The notes below the pieces were generated by a model. It had not been told where the DNA came from, did not search any database, and saw only the letters and a list, made by a program, of their open reading frames with translations. Positions 9,214 to 17,841 of a stretch of 64,000 nt of DNA are shown here, one piece after another (the stretch's first letter is position 1; every line of letters begins with the position of its first letter). A program made the translations under genes and the position numbers. Source of the stretch: Pseudomonas sp. CCC3.1 (lineage in GTDB: Bacteria; Pseudomonadota; Gammaproteobacteria; Pseudomonadales; Pseudomonadaceae). The stretch spans positions 4,594,501 through 4,658,500 of the forward strand of contig NZ_CP133778.1 of assembly GCF_034347405.1 (NCBI RefSeq), written 5' to 3'.

Positions 9214-10572
9214 ATGTTGAAGCCTCAGAAGCTGGAAAAAGTCCTGATCGCCAACCGCGGCGAGATCGCCTTGCGCATCCTGCGGGCGTGCAAGGAACTG
9301 GGCATCAAGACTGTCGCGGTGTACTCCACTGCTGACAAAGAACTGATGCACCTGGGCCTGGCAGACGAAACCGTCTGCATTGGTCCGGCACCAGCCAACC
9401 TGTCTTATCTGCACATCCCGGCCATCATCGCGGCGGCCGAAGTGACTGGCGCCACGGCGATCCACCCAGGCTACGGCTTCTTGGCTGAAAACGCCGATTT
9501 CGCCGAACAAGTCGAGAAATCCGGCTTTGCCTTCATCGGCCCGAAAGCTGACACCATCCGCCTGATGGGCGACAAGGTATCGGCCAAGCACGCCATGATC
9601 GCTGCGGGCGTTCCGACGGTTCCGGGTTCTGACGGCCCGCTGCCAGAAGACGAAGAAACCGCGCTGCGCATTGGCCGTGAAGTCGGCTACCCAGTGATCA
9701 TCAAAGCCGCTGGCGGCGGTGGTGGTCGTGGCATGCGCGTTGTGAACCGCGAAGAAGACCTGATCGAAGCTGCCAAGCAGACCCGCGAAGAAGCCGGCGC
9801 CTGGTTCAGCAACCCGATGGTCTACCTCGAAAAATACCTGACCAACCCACGTCACGTGGAAGTTCAGGTCATTTCCGACGGTCAAGGCAACGCCATCCAC
9901 TTGGGCGACCGCGACTGCTCGCTGCAACGCCGTCACCAAAAGGTGCTGGAAGAAGCACCGGCACCGGGCATCGACGAGAAGGCTCGCCAAGAAGTACTGG
10001 CGCGCTGCGTGAAGGCCTGCGTCGACATCAACTACCGTGGCGCGGGCACCTTCGAGTTCCTGTACGAAAATGGTCGTTTCTACTTCATCGAGATGAACAC
10101 TCGCGTACAAGTAGAGCACCCGGTTTCCGAAATGGTTACCGGCATCGACATCGTTAAAGAGATGTTGAGCATCGCCGCAGGCAACAAGTTGTCCTTCACC
10201 CAGGCTGACGTGAACATTCACGGTCACTCGCTGGAATGCCGGATCAATGCTGAAGACCCGGCGACGTTCATGCCGAGCCCAGGCCTGGTCAAGCACTTCC
10301 ACGCACCGGGCGGCAACGGCGTTCGCGTCGATTCGCACCTGTACAGCGGTTACAAGGTTCCGTCCAACTACGACTCCCTGATCGGCAAGCTGATCACCTG
10401 GGGCGCGACCCGTGACGAAGCCATGGCCCGCATGCGCAATGCACTGGACGAAATCGTGGTCGACGGGATCAAAACCAACATCCCGCTGCACCGCGACCTG
10501 GTGAATGACGAAGGCTTCTGCAAAGGCGGCGTCAACATTCACTACCTGGAACACAAACTGGCTAACAAGTAA
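9214..10572 (+). CDS. accC: Biotin carboxylase subunit of acetyl-CoA carboxylase
   Basis: A 452-residue ATP-grasp enzyme that carboxylates the biotin on AccB using ATP and bicarbonate. Visible marks are the N-terminal KVLIANRGEIALRILRA, the glycine-rich ATP loop (KAAGGGGGRGMR), the active-site stretch with RDCSLQRRHQK and the FIEMNTRVQVEHPV motif with its metal-binding Glu/Asn. Length matches the family (about 449). The ATG at 9214 has GGGGAG seven bases upstream; an in-frame ATG at 9193 lies inside the accB stop region and has no good site. A strong terminator follows at 10587. Confidence 0.97.
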   Translation: MLKPQKLEKVLIANRGEIALRILRACKELGIKTVAVYSTADKELMHLGLADETVCIGPAPANLSYLHIPAIIAAAEVTGATAIHPGYGFLAENADFAEQVEKSGFAFIGPKADTIRLMGDKVSAKHAMIAAGVPTVPGSDGPLPEDEETALRIGREVGYPVIIKAAGGGGGRGMRVVNREEDLIEAAKQTREEAGAWFSNPMVYLEKYLTNPRHVEVQVISDGQGNAIHLGDRDCSLQRRHQKVLEEAPAPGIDEKARQEVLARCVKACVDINYRGAGTFEFLYENGRFYFIEMNTRVQVEHPVSEMVTGIDIVKEMLSIAAGNKLSFTQADVNIHGHSLECRINAEDPATFMPSPGLVKHFHAPGGNGVRVDSHLYSGYKVPSNYDSLIGKLITWGATRDEAMARMRNALDEIVVDGIKTNIPLHRDLVNDEGFCKGGVNIHYLEHKLANK

Positions 10573-10586
10573 GTTTGTTTTCTGCT

Positions 10587-10616
10587 CAACAAAGCCGCTT
10601 TCGAGCGGCTTTGTTG
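10587..10616 (+). terminator. Rho-independent terminator after accC
   Basis: A 13-bp perfect stem (CAACAAAGCCGCT with AGCGGCTTTGTTG) closed by a TTCG tetraloop, 14 bases after the accC stop. The T-rich 3' arm supplies part of the U tract. Confidence 0.85.
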
Positions 10617-10636
10617 TGTCTGAATGACACACATTG

Positions 10637-10692
10637 CCAGGCTCCCACAGGGGATATGCGTTAACTGACTGGCATTAGGGCTTGCCCGCGAC
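10637..10692. repeat. Decayed REP of the GTGGGAG class
   Basis: Fragments CCAGGCTCCCACAG and GGGCTTGCCCGCGAC resemble the two halves of the repeat at 36895, here in the opposite order and without intact pairing. Probably a degraded copy in the accC-prmA gap. Confidence 0.35.
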
Positions 10693-10816
10693 AGCATCAC
10701 CATCAGCAGCGCTTTTCATCGTTTTTTGATTACCCGCTATGCCTGCGCTCGCGTAAACTGGCGCGTTTCTCGCAGCCCTTTCGGCTGCACACTCTTATTT
10801 TTCAAAGGTGCCCGCC

Positions 10817-11695
10817 ATGCCTTGGCTGCAAGTACGCCTCGCCATCAGCCCAGAACAAGCCGAAACCTACGAAGACGCGTTCCTCGAAGTCGGCGCCGTT
10901 TCTGTCACGTTCATGGATGCCGAAGACCAACCGATCTTCGAACCGGAACTCAACACCACCCCGCTGTGGTCGCACACCCATTTGCTGGCACTGTTCGAAG
11001 GCGGCACCGAAGCTGAACTCGTGCTGTCCCATCTGGAACTGCTGACCGGCTCGCCGCTGCCTGAGCACCACGCCGAAGTTATCGAAGACCAGGACTGGGA
11101 ACGCAGCTGGATGGACAACTTCGAGCCCATGCGTTTTGGCCAGCGCCTGTGGATTGTGCCAAGCTGGCACGCCGCCCCTGAGCCAGAAGCCGTCAACCTG
11201 CTGCTCGATCCGGGCCTGGCGTTCGGCACTGGCACGCACCCCACCACCGCGCTGTGCCTGGAATGGCTGGACGGTCAGGACCTCAACGACTGCAACGTGC
11301 TGGACTTCGGCTGCGGCTCGGGCATTTTGGCCATTGCCGCCCTGTTGCTGGGCGCCAAAGAAGCGGTCGGCACCGACATCGACGTACAAGCGCTGGAAGC
11401 TTCGCGCGATAACGCCGGGCGCAACAACATCGCTCCTGAGCTATTCCCGCTGTATTTGCCAGAAGACCTGCCCCAGGTTCAGGCCGATGTGCTGGTCGCC
11501 AACATTCTGGCCGGTCCGCTGGTATCGCTGGCGCCACAGCTGTCGAGCTTGGTCAAACCAGGTGGCCGTTTGGCACTGTCCGGTATCCTCGCCGAACAGG
11601 GCGAAGATGTTGCCGCAGCCTACGCTAAAGACTTTGATCTGGACCCCATCGCCAATCGCGACGGCTGGGTGCGCATCAGTGGTCGTCGGCGCTAG
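10817..11695 (+). CDS. prmA: Ribosomal protein L11 methyltransferase
   Basis: A 292-residue SAM-dependent enzyme that trimethylates ribosomal protein L11. N-terminal L11-binding part (MPWLQVRLAISPEQAETYED), linker, then a Rossmann methyltransferase with the SAM motif VLDFGCGSGILAIAALLLGA (about 165-184) and the NILAGPL substrate motif. Length matches the family (293). The ATG at 10817 has AAAGGTG upstream; a GTG at 10808 is the alternative. The zinc-ribbon/DUF3426 gene follows 30 bp downstream, a pairing conserved in Pseudomonas. Confidence 0.95.
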   Translation: MPWLQVRLAISPEQAETYEDAFLEVGAVSVTFMDAEDQPIFEPELNTTPLWSHTHLLALFEGGTEAELVLSHLELLTGSPLPEHHAEVIEDQDWERSWMDNFEPMRFGQRLWIVPSWHAAPEPEAVNLLLDPGLAFGTGTHPTTALCLEWLDGQDLNDCNVLDFGCGSGILAIAALLLGAKEAVGTDIDVQALEASRDNAGRNNIAPELFPLYLPEDLPQVQADVLVANILAGPLVSLAPQLSSLVKPGGRLALSGILAEQGEDVAAAYAKDFDLDPIANRDGWVRISGRRR

Positions 11696-11725
11696 AATGA
11701 CCGCCTGCCTAACCCGGATGGCCGC

Positions 11726-13003
11726 ATGAGCGATAGCTTCGTAACACAGTGCCCACATTGCCAAACCAGCTTCCGTGTCAGCCATTCTCAACTGAGCATG
11801 GCTCGCGGAGTGGTGCGCTGCGGTGCCTGCCTGCAAGTGTTCAATGCCGCACAGCAACTGCTGAATAAAGGCACTGAAAAAGAGCAGTTGCCTACAACTG
11901 TGACGCCACTTGTGGCAGAGCCCGAGGTGACCGAACCGCCTGTCGCGCCCAAGGCCGTCAGCCCTGCGCATTGGGAAGCGGCCGAACTGGACCTCGAACA
12001 TCTGGATCTGGACGAAGAGCTGGCCAAACTTGAAGAGCTGGAGATTCAGCCCAGCAAAAGTTTCGGCCAGCCGACCAAGAGCAAAGACAGCGCCCTGAGC
12101 GCACGTCGTGACACAGCCGATGCCGAAGAAGGCGAATGGTCTGACAGCCTATTCAGCGATTCGGCGTCAGAACGCGCCGAGACGTCTGCCCTGGCCGCCA
12201 AGGCCGCAGAAGCCGCAGAAAAAGCCACAGAAAAAGACGTCGAGCCCGCCGACACAGGGCGCACCGAACCGTCTCTGTCGCTGGACCTCGACGAGCCCGA
12301 TGACACCCCGCCGCTCAAGCTATCCAAAGAGGATGACGATGAGCTGGGAGGGCGCGTCGAACACCTGTCTGCCATTGATGACAACGATGACGATGAGCCA
12401 CTGGCCCCACCGTCGCTGGTCAAACACAAGCACAAACGCAGCGAACCGGGCGTGCGTGAGGACATGTTGCTGGATCTGGTAGACGATCCTTTGCACCTGG
12501 ACTGGCAAAAGCGCCGCACGCCGTGGGGCAAGCGCCTGTTCTGGGCGCTACTGGTACTGCTGGCCGCAGCGGCACTGGCCGGGCAATACATTGCCAATCA
12601 CTTCGATGAACTGGCCCGCCAGGACCAATATCGCCCGTTGTTCCAGCAACTGTGCCCACAGATTGGCTGCACGGTGCCTTCGAAGGTCGACATAGACCGT
12701 ATCAAAAGCAGCAATCTGGTGGTGCGCAGCCACCCTGAGTTCGCCGGAGCGCTGGTGGTGGATGCGATCCTCTACAACCGCGCGCCGTTTTCCCAGCCCT
12801 TCCCGCTGCTGGAACTGCGTTTTGCCGACCTGAACGGAAAAATGATCGCCAGTCGTCGCTTCAAACCCGGCGAATACCTGAGCGGCGACCTGGCTGGCAA
12901 GGCTGAAATGCCGCCACAGACGCCCATCCACATTGCCCTCGACATCCTTGATCCGGGCCCGAAAGCGGTGAATTACAGCCTGAGTTTTCACTCGCCCGAG
13001 TGA
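11726..13003 (+). CDS. Zinc-ribbon and DUF3426 domain membrane protein
   Basis: A 425-residue protein. An MJ0042-type zinc ribbon opens it (Cys9-x2-Cys12 and Cys32-x2-Cys35, CPHC and CGAC). A long acidic, low-complexity, Ala/Glu/Asp-rich region follows (about 60-245), then one transmembrane helix (LFWALLVLLAAAALAGQYI, near 271-290) and a periplasmic DUF3426 domain to the end. Function is unknown; the layout suggests a cytoplasmic metal-binding head tied to a periplasmic domain. It sits between prmA and dusB as in other pseudomonads and is probably co-transcribed with prmA. Confidence 0.85.
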   Translation: MSDSFVTQCPHCQTSFRVSHSQLSMARGVVRCGACLQVFNAAQQLLNKGTEKEQLPTTVTPLVAEPEVTEPPVAPKAVSPAHWEAAELDLEHLDLDEELAKLEELEIQPSKSFGQPTKSKDSALSARRDTADAEEGEWSDSLFSDSASERAETSALAAKAAEAAEKATEKDVEPADTGRTEPSLSLDLDEPDDTPPLKLSKEDDDELGGRVEHLSAIDDNDDDEPLAPPSLVKHKHKRSEPGVREDMLLDLVDDPLHLDWQKRRTPWGKRLFWALLVLLAAAALAGQYIANHFDELARQDQYRPLFQQLCPQIGCTVPSKVDIDRIKSSNLVVRSHPEFAGALVVDAILYNRAPFSQPFPLLELRFADLNGKMIASRRFKPGEYLSGDLAGKAEMPPQTPIHIALDILDPGPKAVNYSLSFHSPE

Positions 13004-13012
13004 GCGCTCTGC

Positions 13013-13114
13013 GCTTTTAGCGGCAAGCTTCAAGCCGCAAGCTTGAAGCTAAAAGCAGATTTGTTTCTTCTTGCAGCTTGTAGCTCGAAGCTTGTAGCTG
13101 GTTGAAAGCTGGCT
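13013..13114. repeat. AAGCTT-rich inverted repeat region
   Basis: GCTTTTAGC (13013-13021) pairs with GCTAAAAGC (13048-13056). Inside are AGCTTCAAGC and GCTTGAAGCT in opposite orientation. Further AGCTTGTAGCT-like words run to about 13114. The region may end transcription of the DUF3426 gene; similar AAGCTT-rich strings occur in other Pseudomonas intergenic regions. Confidence 0.55.
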
Positions 13115-13231
13115 TTCAGCCCCTATTGTTCAAAAATCATCCAATTTCGTCTTTATCCAGTCATCGAGAGCGGGTATCATGCCAACCCTTTTTCGAACTC
13201 CCAAGATCCGGCCCCACAACAGGGAAGTCCT

Positions 13232-14245
13232 ATGTCGGCGGTACGCATCGGCCCATATACATTGCACAACGGTTTGATTCTCGCCCCTATGGCGGGGGTC
13301 ACCGACCAGCCCTTTCGTCAGCTTTGTCGACGGATGGGTGCAGGCCTGGTTGTTTCGGAAATGGTGACCAGTGACATGAGTCTCTGGAACAGTCGCAAAT
13401 CGCGCCTGCGCATGATTCACGACGGTGATCCCGAGCCCCGCTCGGTACAGATCGCTGGCGGTGATGCGCAAATGCTGGCAGATGCCGCCAGGGCCAACGT
13501 GGAACTGGGCGCACAGATTATTGATATCAACATGGGTTGCCCGGCAAAAAAGGTCTGCAACAAGGCCGCTGGCTCCGCGTTGCTGAAAGACGAAGCATTG
13601 GTGAACGAGATCCTGCAGGCCGTTGTGGCTGCGGTTGATGTGCCGGTCACCCTGAAGATCCGGACCGGCTGGGACCGGGACAACAAGAACGGCCTCACGG
13701 TGGCAAAAATCGCCGAACAGGCCGGGATTCAAGCGTTGGCGGTTCACGGCAGAACCCGTGCCGACCTGTACACCGGGGACGCCGAGTACGACACCATCGC
13801 CGCGATCAAGCAGGCGGTGTCGATACCCGTGTTCGCCAACGGCGACATCGATTCACCCCACAAGGCCCGGCACGTGCTTGATGCCACCGGCGCCGATGGA
13901 CTGTTAATAGGCAGGGCGGCTCAAGGGCGGCCCTGGATTTTCCGCGAAGTTGATCATTTTCTGCGTACCGGCCAGCTGTTGCCGGCACCGGAGATGAGCG
14001 AAGTGGAACGTATTCTGCTAGAGCATCTGGCCGCATTGCACACCTTCTATGGGGAGGTATTGGGGGTACGTATTGCCCGCAAGCATGTCGGTTGGTATCT
14101 CGCAACCTTGCCGGGCGCCAAGGAGTTCCGCGCCCACTTCAATCGTTTAGAAGATACGGAAGCACAATGCGCCAACGTTCAGGCGTTTTTCGCCGAACGA
14201 CACAAGAGCCTGGGGACAGGGGACGAAGGATGGGTGGCCGCATGA
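13232..14245 (+). CDS. dusB: tRNA-dihydrouridine synthase B
   Basis: A 337-residue FMN enzyme that reduces uridine to dihydrouridine in tRNA. It shows the family opening (NGLILAPMAGVTDQPFR), the catalytic-cysteine motif MGCPAKKVCNKAAGSALL and the FMN phosphate-binding stretch (GADGLLIGRAAQGRPW). A TATCAT at 13175-13180, about 50 bases upstream, may be the -10 box. Its stop overlaps the fis start (ATGA), the dusB-fis operon known from E. coli and Pseudomonas, so this promoter should control fis. Confidence 0.95.
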   Translation: MSAVRIGPYTLHNGLILAPMAGVTDQPFRQLCRRMGAGLVVSEMVTSDMSLWNSRKSRLRMIHDGDPEPRSVQIAGGDAQMLADAARANVELGAQIIDINMGCPAKKVCNKAAGSALLKDEALVNEILQAVVAAVDVPVTLKIRTGWDRDNKNGLTVAKIAEQAGIQALAVHGRTRADLYTGDAEYDTIAAIKQAVSIPVFANGDIDSPHKARHVLDATGADGLLIGRAAQGRPWIFREVDHFLRTGQLLPAPEMSEVERILLEHLAALHTFYGEVLGVRIARKHVGWYLATLPGAKEFRAHFNRLEDTEAQCANVQAFFAERHKSLGTGDEGWVAA

Positions 14246-14562
14246 CGATGATGACCGAGACATTAGTGAGTGGAACAACGCCCGTGAGCGACAACGTCAA
14301 TTTGAAACAGCACCTCAATACGCCAAGCGAAGAAGGTCAGACCCTTCGCGGGAGTGTCGAAAAGGCGCTGCACAACTATTTCGCCCACCTGGAGGGCGCT
14401 GAAGTCACGGACGTGTACAACCTGGTGCTTTCCGAAGTCGAGGCCCCTCTGCTCGAGTGCGTCATGAACTACGTCAAGGGCAACCAGACCAAAGCCTCCG
14501 AGATGCTGGGACTCAATCGCGGCACCTTGCGCAAAAAGCTCAAACAGTACGATCTGCTGTAA
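14242..14562 (+). CDS. fis: DNA-binding protein Fis
   Basis: A 106-residue nucleoid-associated regulator. The C-terminal helix-turn-helix is clear (NQTKASEMLGLNRGTLRKKL), preceded by the dimerising helices (LRGSVEKALHNYFAHLEGAE). The Pseudomonas protein has a longer N-terminal tail than the 98-residue E. coli one. The ATG at 14242 overlaps the dusB stop, implying translational coupling; ATGs at 14248 and 14251 are alternatives. Fis bends DNA and tunes rRNA and many growth-phase promoters. A stem-loop with a T-run follows. Confidence 0.96.
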   Translation: MTMMTETLVSGTTPVSDNVNLKQHLNTPSEEGQTLRGSVEKALHNYFAHLEGAEVTDVYNLVLSEVEAPLLECVMNYVKGNQTKASEMLGLNRGTLRKKLKQYDLL

Positions 14563-14578
14563 GCATTCAATCAAACCT

Positions 14579-14613
14579 GAAAGGCGTCCTGATAAAACAG
14601 GCCGCCTTTTTTG
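14579..14613 (+). terminator. Probable terminator after fis
   Basis: AAAGGCG and CGCCTTTT flank an inner TCCTG/CAGG stem and an ATAAAA loop, ending in a six-T run. It starts 17 bases after the fis stop. Confidence 0.65.
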
Positions 14614-14643
14614 CTGACTCCTTTGCTTTTGATGGAAATCGAG

Positions 14644-16251
14644 ATGACCGATCAGACTACCCGCCTGCCGATCCGCCGCGCCTTAATCAGCGTTTCCGAT
14701 AAAACCGGAATCCTTGATTTCGCCCGTGAACTGGAAGCCCTCGGCGTCGAGATCCTGTCCACTGGCGGTACGTTCAAGCTGCTGCAAGACAACGGCGTGG
14801 CCGCAGTGGAAGTCGCGGACTACACAGGCTTCGCGGAAATGATGGACGGGCGGGTGAAAACCTTGCACCCGAAAATCCACGGCGGCATCCTCGGCCGTCG
14901 CGGCATTGACGACGACATCATGAACGAGCACGGCATCAAGCCGATCGACCTGGTAGCCGTAAACCTCTACCCGTTCCAAGCTTCCATCAACAAGCCAGGC
15001 TGCGACCTGCCGACCGCCATCGAAAACATCGATATCGGCGGCCCGACCATGGTTCGCTCCGCAGCCAAAAACCACAAAGACGTGGCCATCGTGGTCAATG
15101 CTGGCGATTACGCCAACGTCCTGGAAAACCTCAAGGCAGGCGGCCTGACCTACGCACAGCGTTTCGACCTGATGCTCAAGGCGTTTGAACACACCGCTGC
15201 CTACGACGGCATGATTGCCAACTACATGGGCACCGTGAATCAGGCGGCGCAAACCCTGAGCACTGAAGGCCGCAGCCAGTTCCCGCGCACCTTCAACAGC
15301 CAGTTCATCAAGGCGCAGGAAATGCGTTACGGCGAGAACCCGCACCAAAGCGCGGCGTTCTACGTTGAAGCCAAACCTGGCGAAGTGGGTATCGCCACTG
15401 CGACCCAACTGCAAGGCAAAGAGCTGTCGTTCAACAACGTGGCCGACACCGACGCCGCGCTGGAATGCGTGAAGAGCTTCGTTAAACCGGCTTGCGTGAT
15501 CGTCAAGCACGCCAACCCGTGCGGCGTGGCCGTGAGCCCGGACGCCGAAGGCGGCATCCGTCAGGCTTACGAACTGGCCTACGCCACCGACACCGAATCG
15601 GCTTTCGGCGGCATCATCGCCTTCAACCGTGAACTGGACGCTGAAACCGCCAAGGCCATTGTTGAGCGTCAATTCGTTGAAGTGATCATCGCCCCGTCCG
15701 TCAGCGAAGAAGCGCGCGCCATTGTGGCTGCCAAAGCCAATGTGCGCCTGCTGGCTTGCGGCGAGTGGAGCGCAGACCGTGCACCGGCCTGGGACTTCAA
15801 GCGCGTCAATGGCGGTCTGTTGGTGCAGAGCCGTGACATCCAGATGATCGGCAACGAAGACCTCAAGGTCGTGACCCAGCGCGCACCGACCGAGCAAGAG
15901 ATCAACGACCTGATCTTCGCCTGGAAAGTCGCCAAATACGTGAAGTCCAACGCCATCGTCTACGCCAAAGGCCGTCAGACCATCGGTGTCGGCGCAGGCC
16001 AGATGAGCCGCGTAAACTCGGCCCGCATTGCTGCGATCAAAGCAGAACACGCAGGCTTGCAGGTACAGGGTGCAGTGATGGCATCGGACGCGTTCTTCCC
16101 GTTCCGTGACGGCATCGACAACGCCGCCAAGGCCGGTATCACTGCGGTGATCCAGCCTGGTGGCTCGATGCGCGACAACGAAGTGATTGCCGCCGCCGAT
16201 GAAGCGGGCATTGCCATGGTGTTCACCGGTATGCGTCATTTCCGTCACTAA
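14644..16251 (+). CDS. purH: Bifunctional AICAR transformylase / IMP cyclohydrolase
   Basis: A 535-residue enzyme for the last two steps of IMP synthesis. The N-terminal MGS-like IMP cyclohydrolase domain (about 1-200) has ALISVSDKTGILDFA and STGGTFKLL. The C-terminal AICAR transformylase domain (about 205-535) has the catalytic Lys-His in VKHANPCGVA and the RYGENPHQSA stretch. Length matches P. aeruginosa PurH. The ATG at 14644 follows GGAAATCGAG; in-frame starts at 14611 and 14632 are less likely. purD follows after 189 bp that hold an inverted repeat. Confidence 0.96.
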   Translation: MTDQTTRLPIRRALISVSDKTGILDFARELEALGVEILSTGGTFKLLQDNGVAAVEVADYTGFAEMMDGRVKTLHPKIHGGILGRRGIDDDIMNEHGIKPIDLVAVNLYPFQASINKPGCDLPTAIENIDIGGPTMVRSAAKNHKDVAIVVNAGDYANVLENLKAGGLTYAQRFDLMLKAFEHTAAYDGMIANYMGTVNQAAQTLSTEGRSQFPRTFNSQFIKAQEMRYGENPHQSAAFYVEAKPGEVGIATATQLQGKELSFNNVADTDAALECVKSFVKPACVIVKHANPCGVAVSPDAEGGIRQAYELAYATDTESAFGGIIAFNRELDAETAKAIVERQFVEVIIAPSVSEEARAIVAAKANVRLLACGEWSADRAPAWDFKRVNGGLLVQSRDIQMIGNEDLKVVTQRAPTEQEINDLIFAWKVAKYVKSNAIVYAKGRQTIGVGAGQMSRVNSARIAAIKAEHAGLQVQGAVMASDAFFPFRDGIDNAAKAGITAVIQPGGSMRDNEVIAAADEAGIAMVFTGMRHFRH

Positions 16252-16290
16252 CTAGACGACGGTCGTACTGAACCCGGCATCTGCTGCGTT

Positions 16291-16350
16291 GGAGCCGACC
16301 TCGATGATGCTCATTGCCAAAAGGCAACTCCGCTCATCGAGGTCGGCTCC
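16291..16350. other. Long inverted repeat between purH and purD
   Basis: Arms GGAGCCGACCTCGATGA (16291-16307) and TCATCGAGGTCGGCTCC (16334-16350) pair over 17 bp without mismatch. The 26-base loop holds a second hairpin, TTGCC-AAAA-GGCAA (16314-16327). No long T-run follows. It could be a purH terminator, an RNA processing site, or a repetitive element. Confidence 0.7.
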
Positions 16351-16440
16351 GCCTTGCATCTACCGGCTTCATTACAACCTCCTGAAGCGTTAAACGCTTT
16401 AGGTTCTAAACAGAATTCAGCGTCATCCGAGGTTTTTGAA

Positions 16441-17739
16441 ATGAATGTTTTGATCATTGGCAGCGGTGGCCGTGAACACGCACTGGCCTGGAAAGTAGCT
16501 CAGGACCCGCGTGTCACTAAAGTATTCGTTGCCCCTGGCAACGCTGGCACCGCCATTGAAGCCAAGTGCGAGAACGTCGCTATCGACGTGCTGGCCCTTG
16601 AGCAATTGGCTGATTTTGCCGAGAAGAACGTTTCGCTGACCATCGTTGGCCCGGAAGTCCCGCTGGTTGCCGGCGTGGTTGATTTGTTCCGCGCACGCGG
16701 CCTGGACTGCTTCGGCCCAACCGCTGGCGCCGCTCAGCTGGAAGGCTCGAAAGCGTTCACCAAGGATTTCCTGGCACGTCACAAGATTCCGACCGCCGAT
16801 TACCAGAACTTCACCGAGATCGAACCGGCTCTGGCTTACCTGCAAAAGGTTGGCGCGCCAATCGTGATCAAGGCCGACGGCCTGGCAGCCGGTAAAGGCG
16901 TGATCGTCGCCATGACCCTGACAGAAGCCGAAGACGCCGTGCGCGACATGCTCGCGGGCAATGCATTTGGCGAAGCCGGTTCTCGCGTGGTGATCGAAGA
17001 GTTCCTCGACGGCGAAGAAGCCAGCTTCATCGTGATGGTCGACGGCAAAAACGTATTGCCAATGGCGACCAGCCAGGACCACAAACGCGTAGGCGATGCT
17101 GACACCGGCCCGAACACCGGCGGCATGGGGGCTTACTCCCCTGCTCCCGTGGTCACTGCCGATGTTCACCAGCGCGTGATGGATCTGGTGATCTGGCCAA
17201 CCGTGCGCGGCATGGCCGAAGAAGGCAATGTCTACACCGGTTTCCTGTACGCAGGCCTGATGATCGACAAGGCTGGCAACCCGAAAGTGATCGAGTTCAA
17301 CTGCCGCTTCGGCGACCCGGAAACCCAACCGGTGATGCTGCGTCTGCAGTCGAGCCTGGTATTGCTGGTTGAAGCGGCGCTGGCTCAGGCGCTGGACAAG
17401 GTTGAAGCGCAGTGGGACCCGCGTCCAAGCCTGGGAATTGTTTTGGCAGCAGGCGGCTACCCTGGCGACTACGCTAAAGGGGCTGTCATCCACGGACTGG
17501 ACGCCGCAGCACAACTGCAAGGCAAAGTGTTCCACGCGGGCACCGCACTGAATGCCGCCGGCGAAGTCGTGACTGCAGGTGGTCGCGTGCTGTGTGCTAC
17601 GGCCATGGGCGACACCGTTGAAGCGGCACAAAAGCAGGCCTATGCACTGGCCAAAGCCATCGAATGGGACGGCTGCTTCTACCGCAATGATATTGGCTAC
17701 CGAGCCATTGCACGCGAACGCGGTGAGTCTCAGGAATAA
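16441..17739 (+). CDS. purD: Phosphoribosylamine-glycine ligase
   Basis: A 432-residue ATP-grasp enzyme (GAR synthetase) joining glycine to phosphoribosylamine in purine synthesis. Visible marks are the N-terminal IIGSGGREHALAWK, the ATP-grasp loop KADGLAAGKGVIVA, the GPNTGGMGAYSPAP signature and the metal-binding VIEFNCRFGDPETQP. Length is normal. The ATG at 16441 is preferred because the N-domain begins right there; the open frame upstream runs through the inverted repeat. It is followed closely by retS. Confidence 0.96.
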   Translation: MNVLIIGSGGREHALAWKVAQDPRVTKVFVAPGNAGTAIEAKCENVAIDVLALEQLADFAEKNVSLTIVGPEVPLVAGVVDLFRARGLDCFGPTAGAAQLEGSKAFTKDFLARHKIPTADYQNFTEIEPALAYLQKVGAPIVIKADGLAAGKGVIVAMTLTEAEDAVRDMLAGNAFGEAGSRVVIEEFLDGEEASFIVMVDGKNVLPMATSQDHKRVGDADTGPNTGGMGAYSPAPVVTADVHQRVMDLVIWPTVRGMAEEGNVYTGFLYAGLMIDKAGNPKVIEFNCRFGDPETQPVMLRLQSSLVLLVEAALAQALDKVEAQWDPRPSLGIVLAAGGYPGDYAKGAVIHGLDAAAQLQGKVFHAGTALNAAGEVVTAGGRVLCATAMGDTVEAAQKQAYALAKAIEWDGCFYRNDIGYRAIARERGESQE

Positions 17740-17841
17740 GAGATCCGTATGGATAGGCAGGGGCGGATCAGCCCTTGCCTAACTATTCCAGCGCCGCGCA
17801 TAGTTACCGCCTCTGGCTTCAAACTACGAAGGGATCTCACC

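Noticed and set aside
13013..13114. AAGCTT-rich words as a tandem repeat or origin-like array
   Set aside because: Spacing is irregular and the words pair into hairpins; it fits a terminator or decayed REP better.
14683..16248. A 521-codon open frame on the minus strand opposite purH
   Set aside because: It is the mirror of a highly conserved gene in high-GC DNA; its translation is His/Gly/Val-rich and has no domain. The same holds for long frames opposite gcbA (2027-3307), accC (9154-10632), purD (16423-17631) and urtA (55356-56585).
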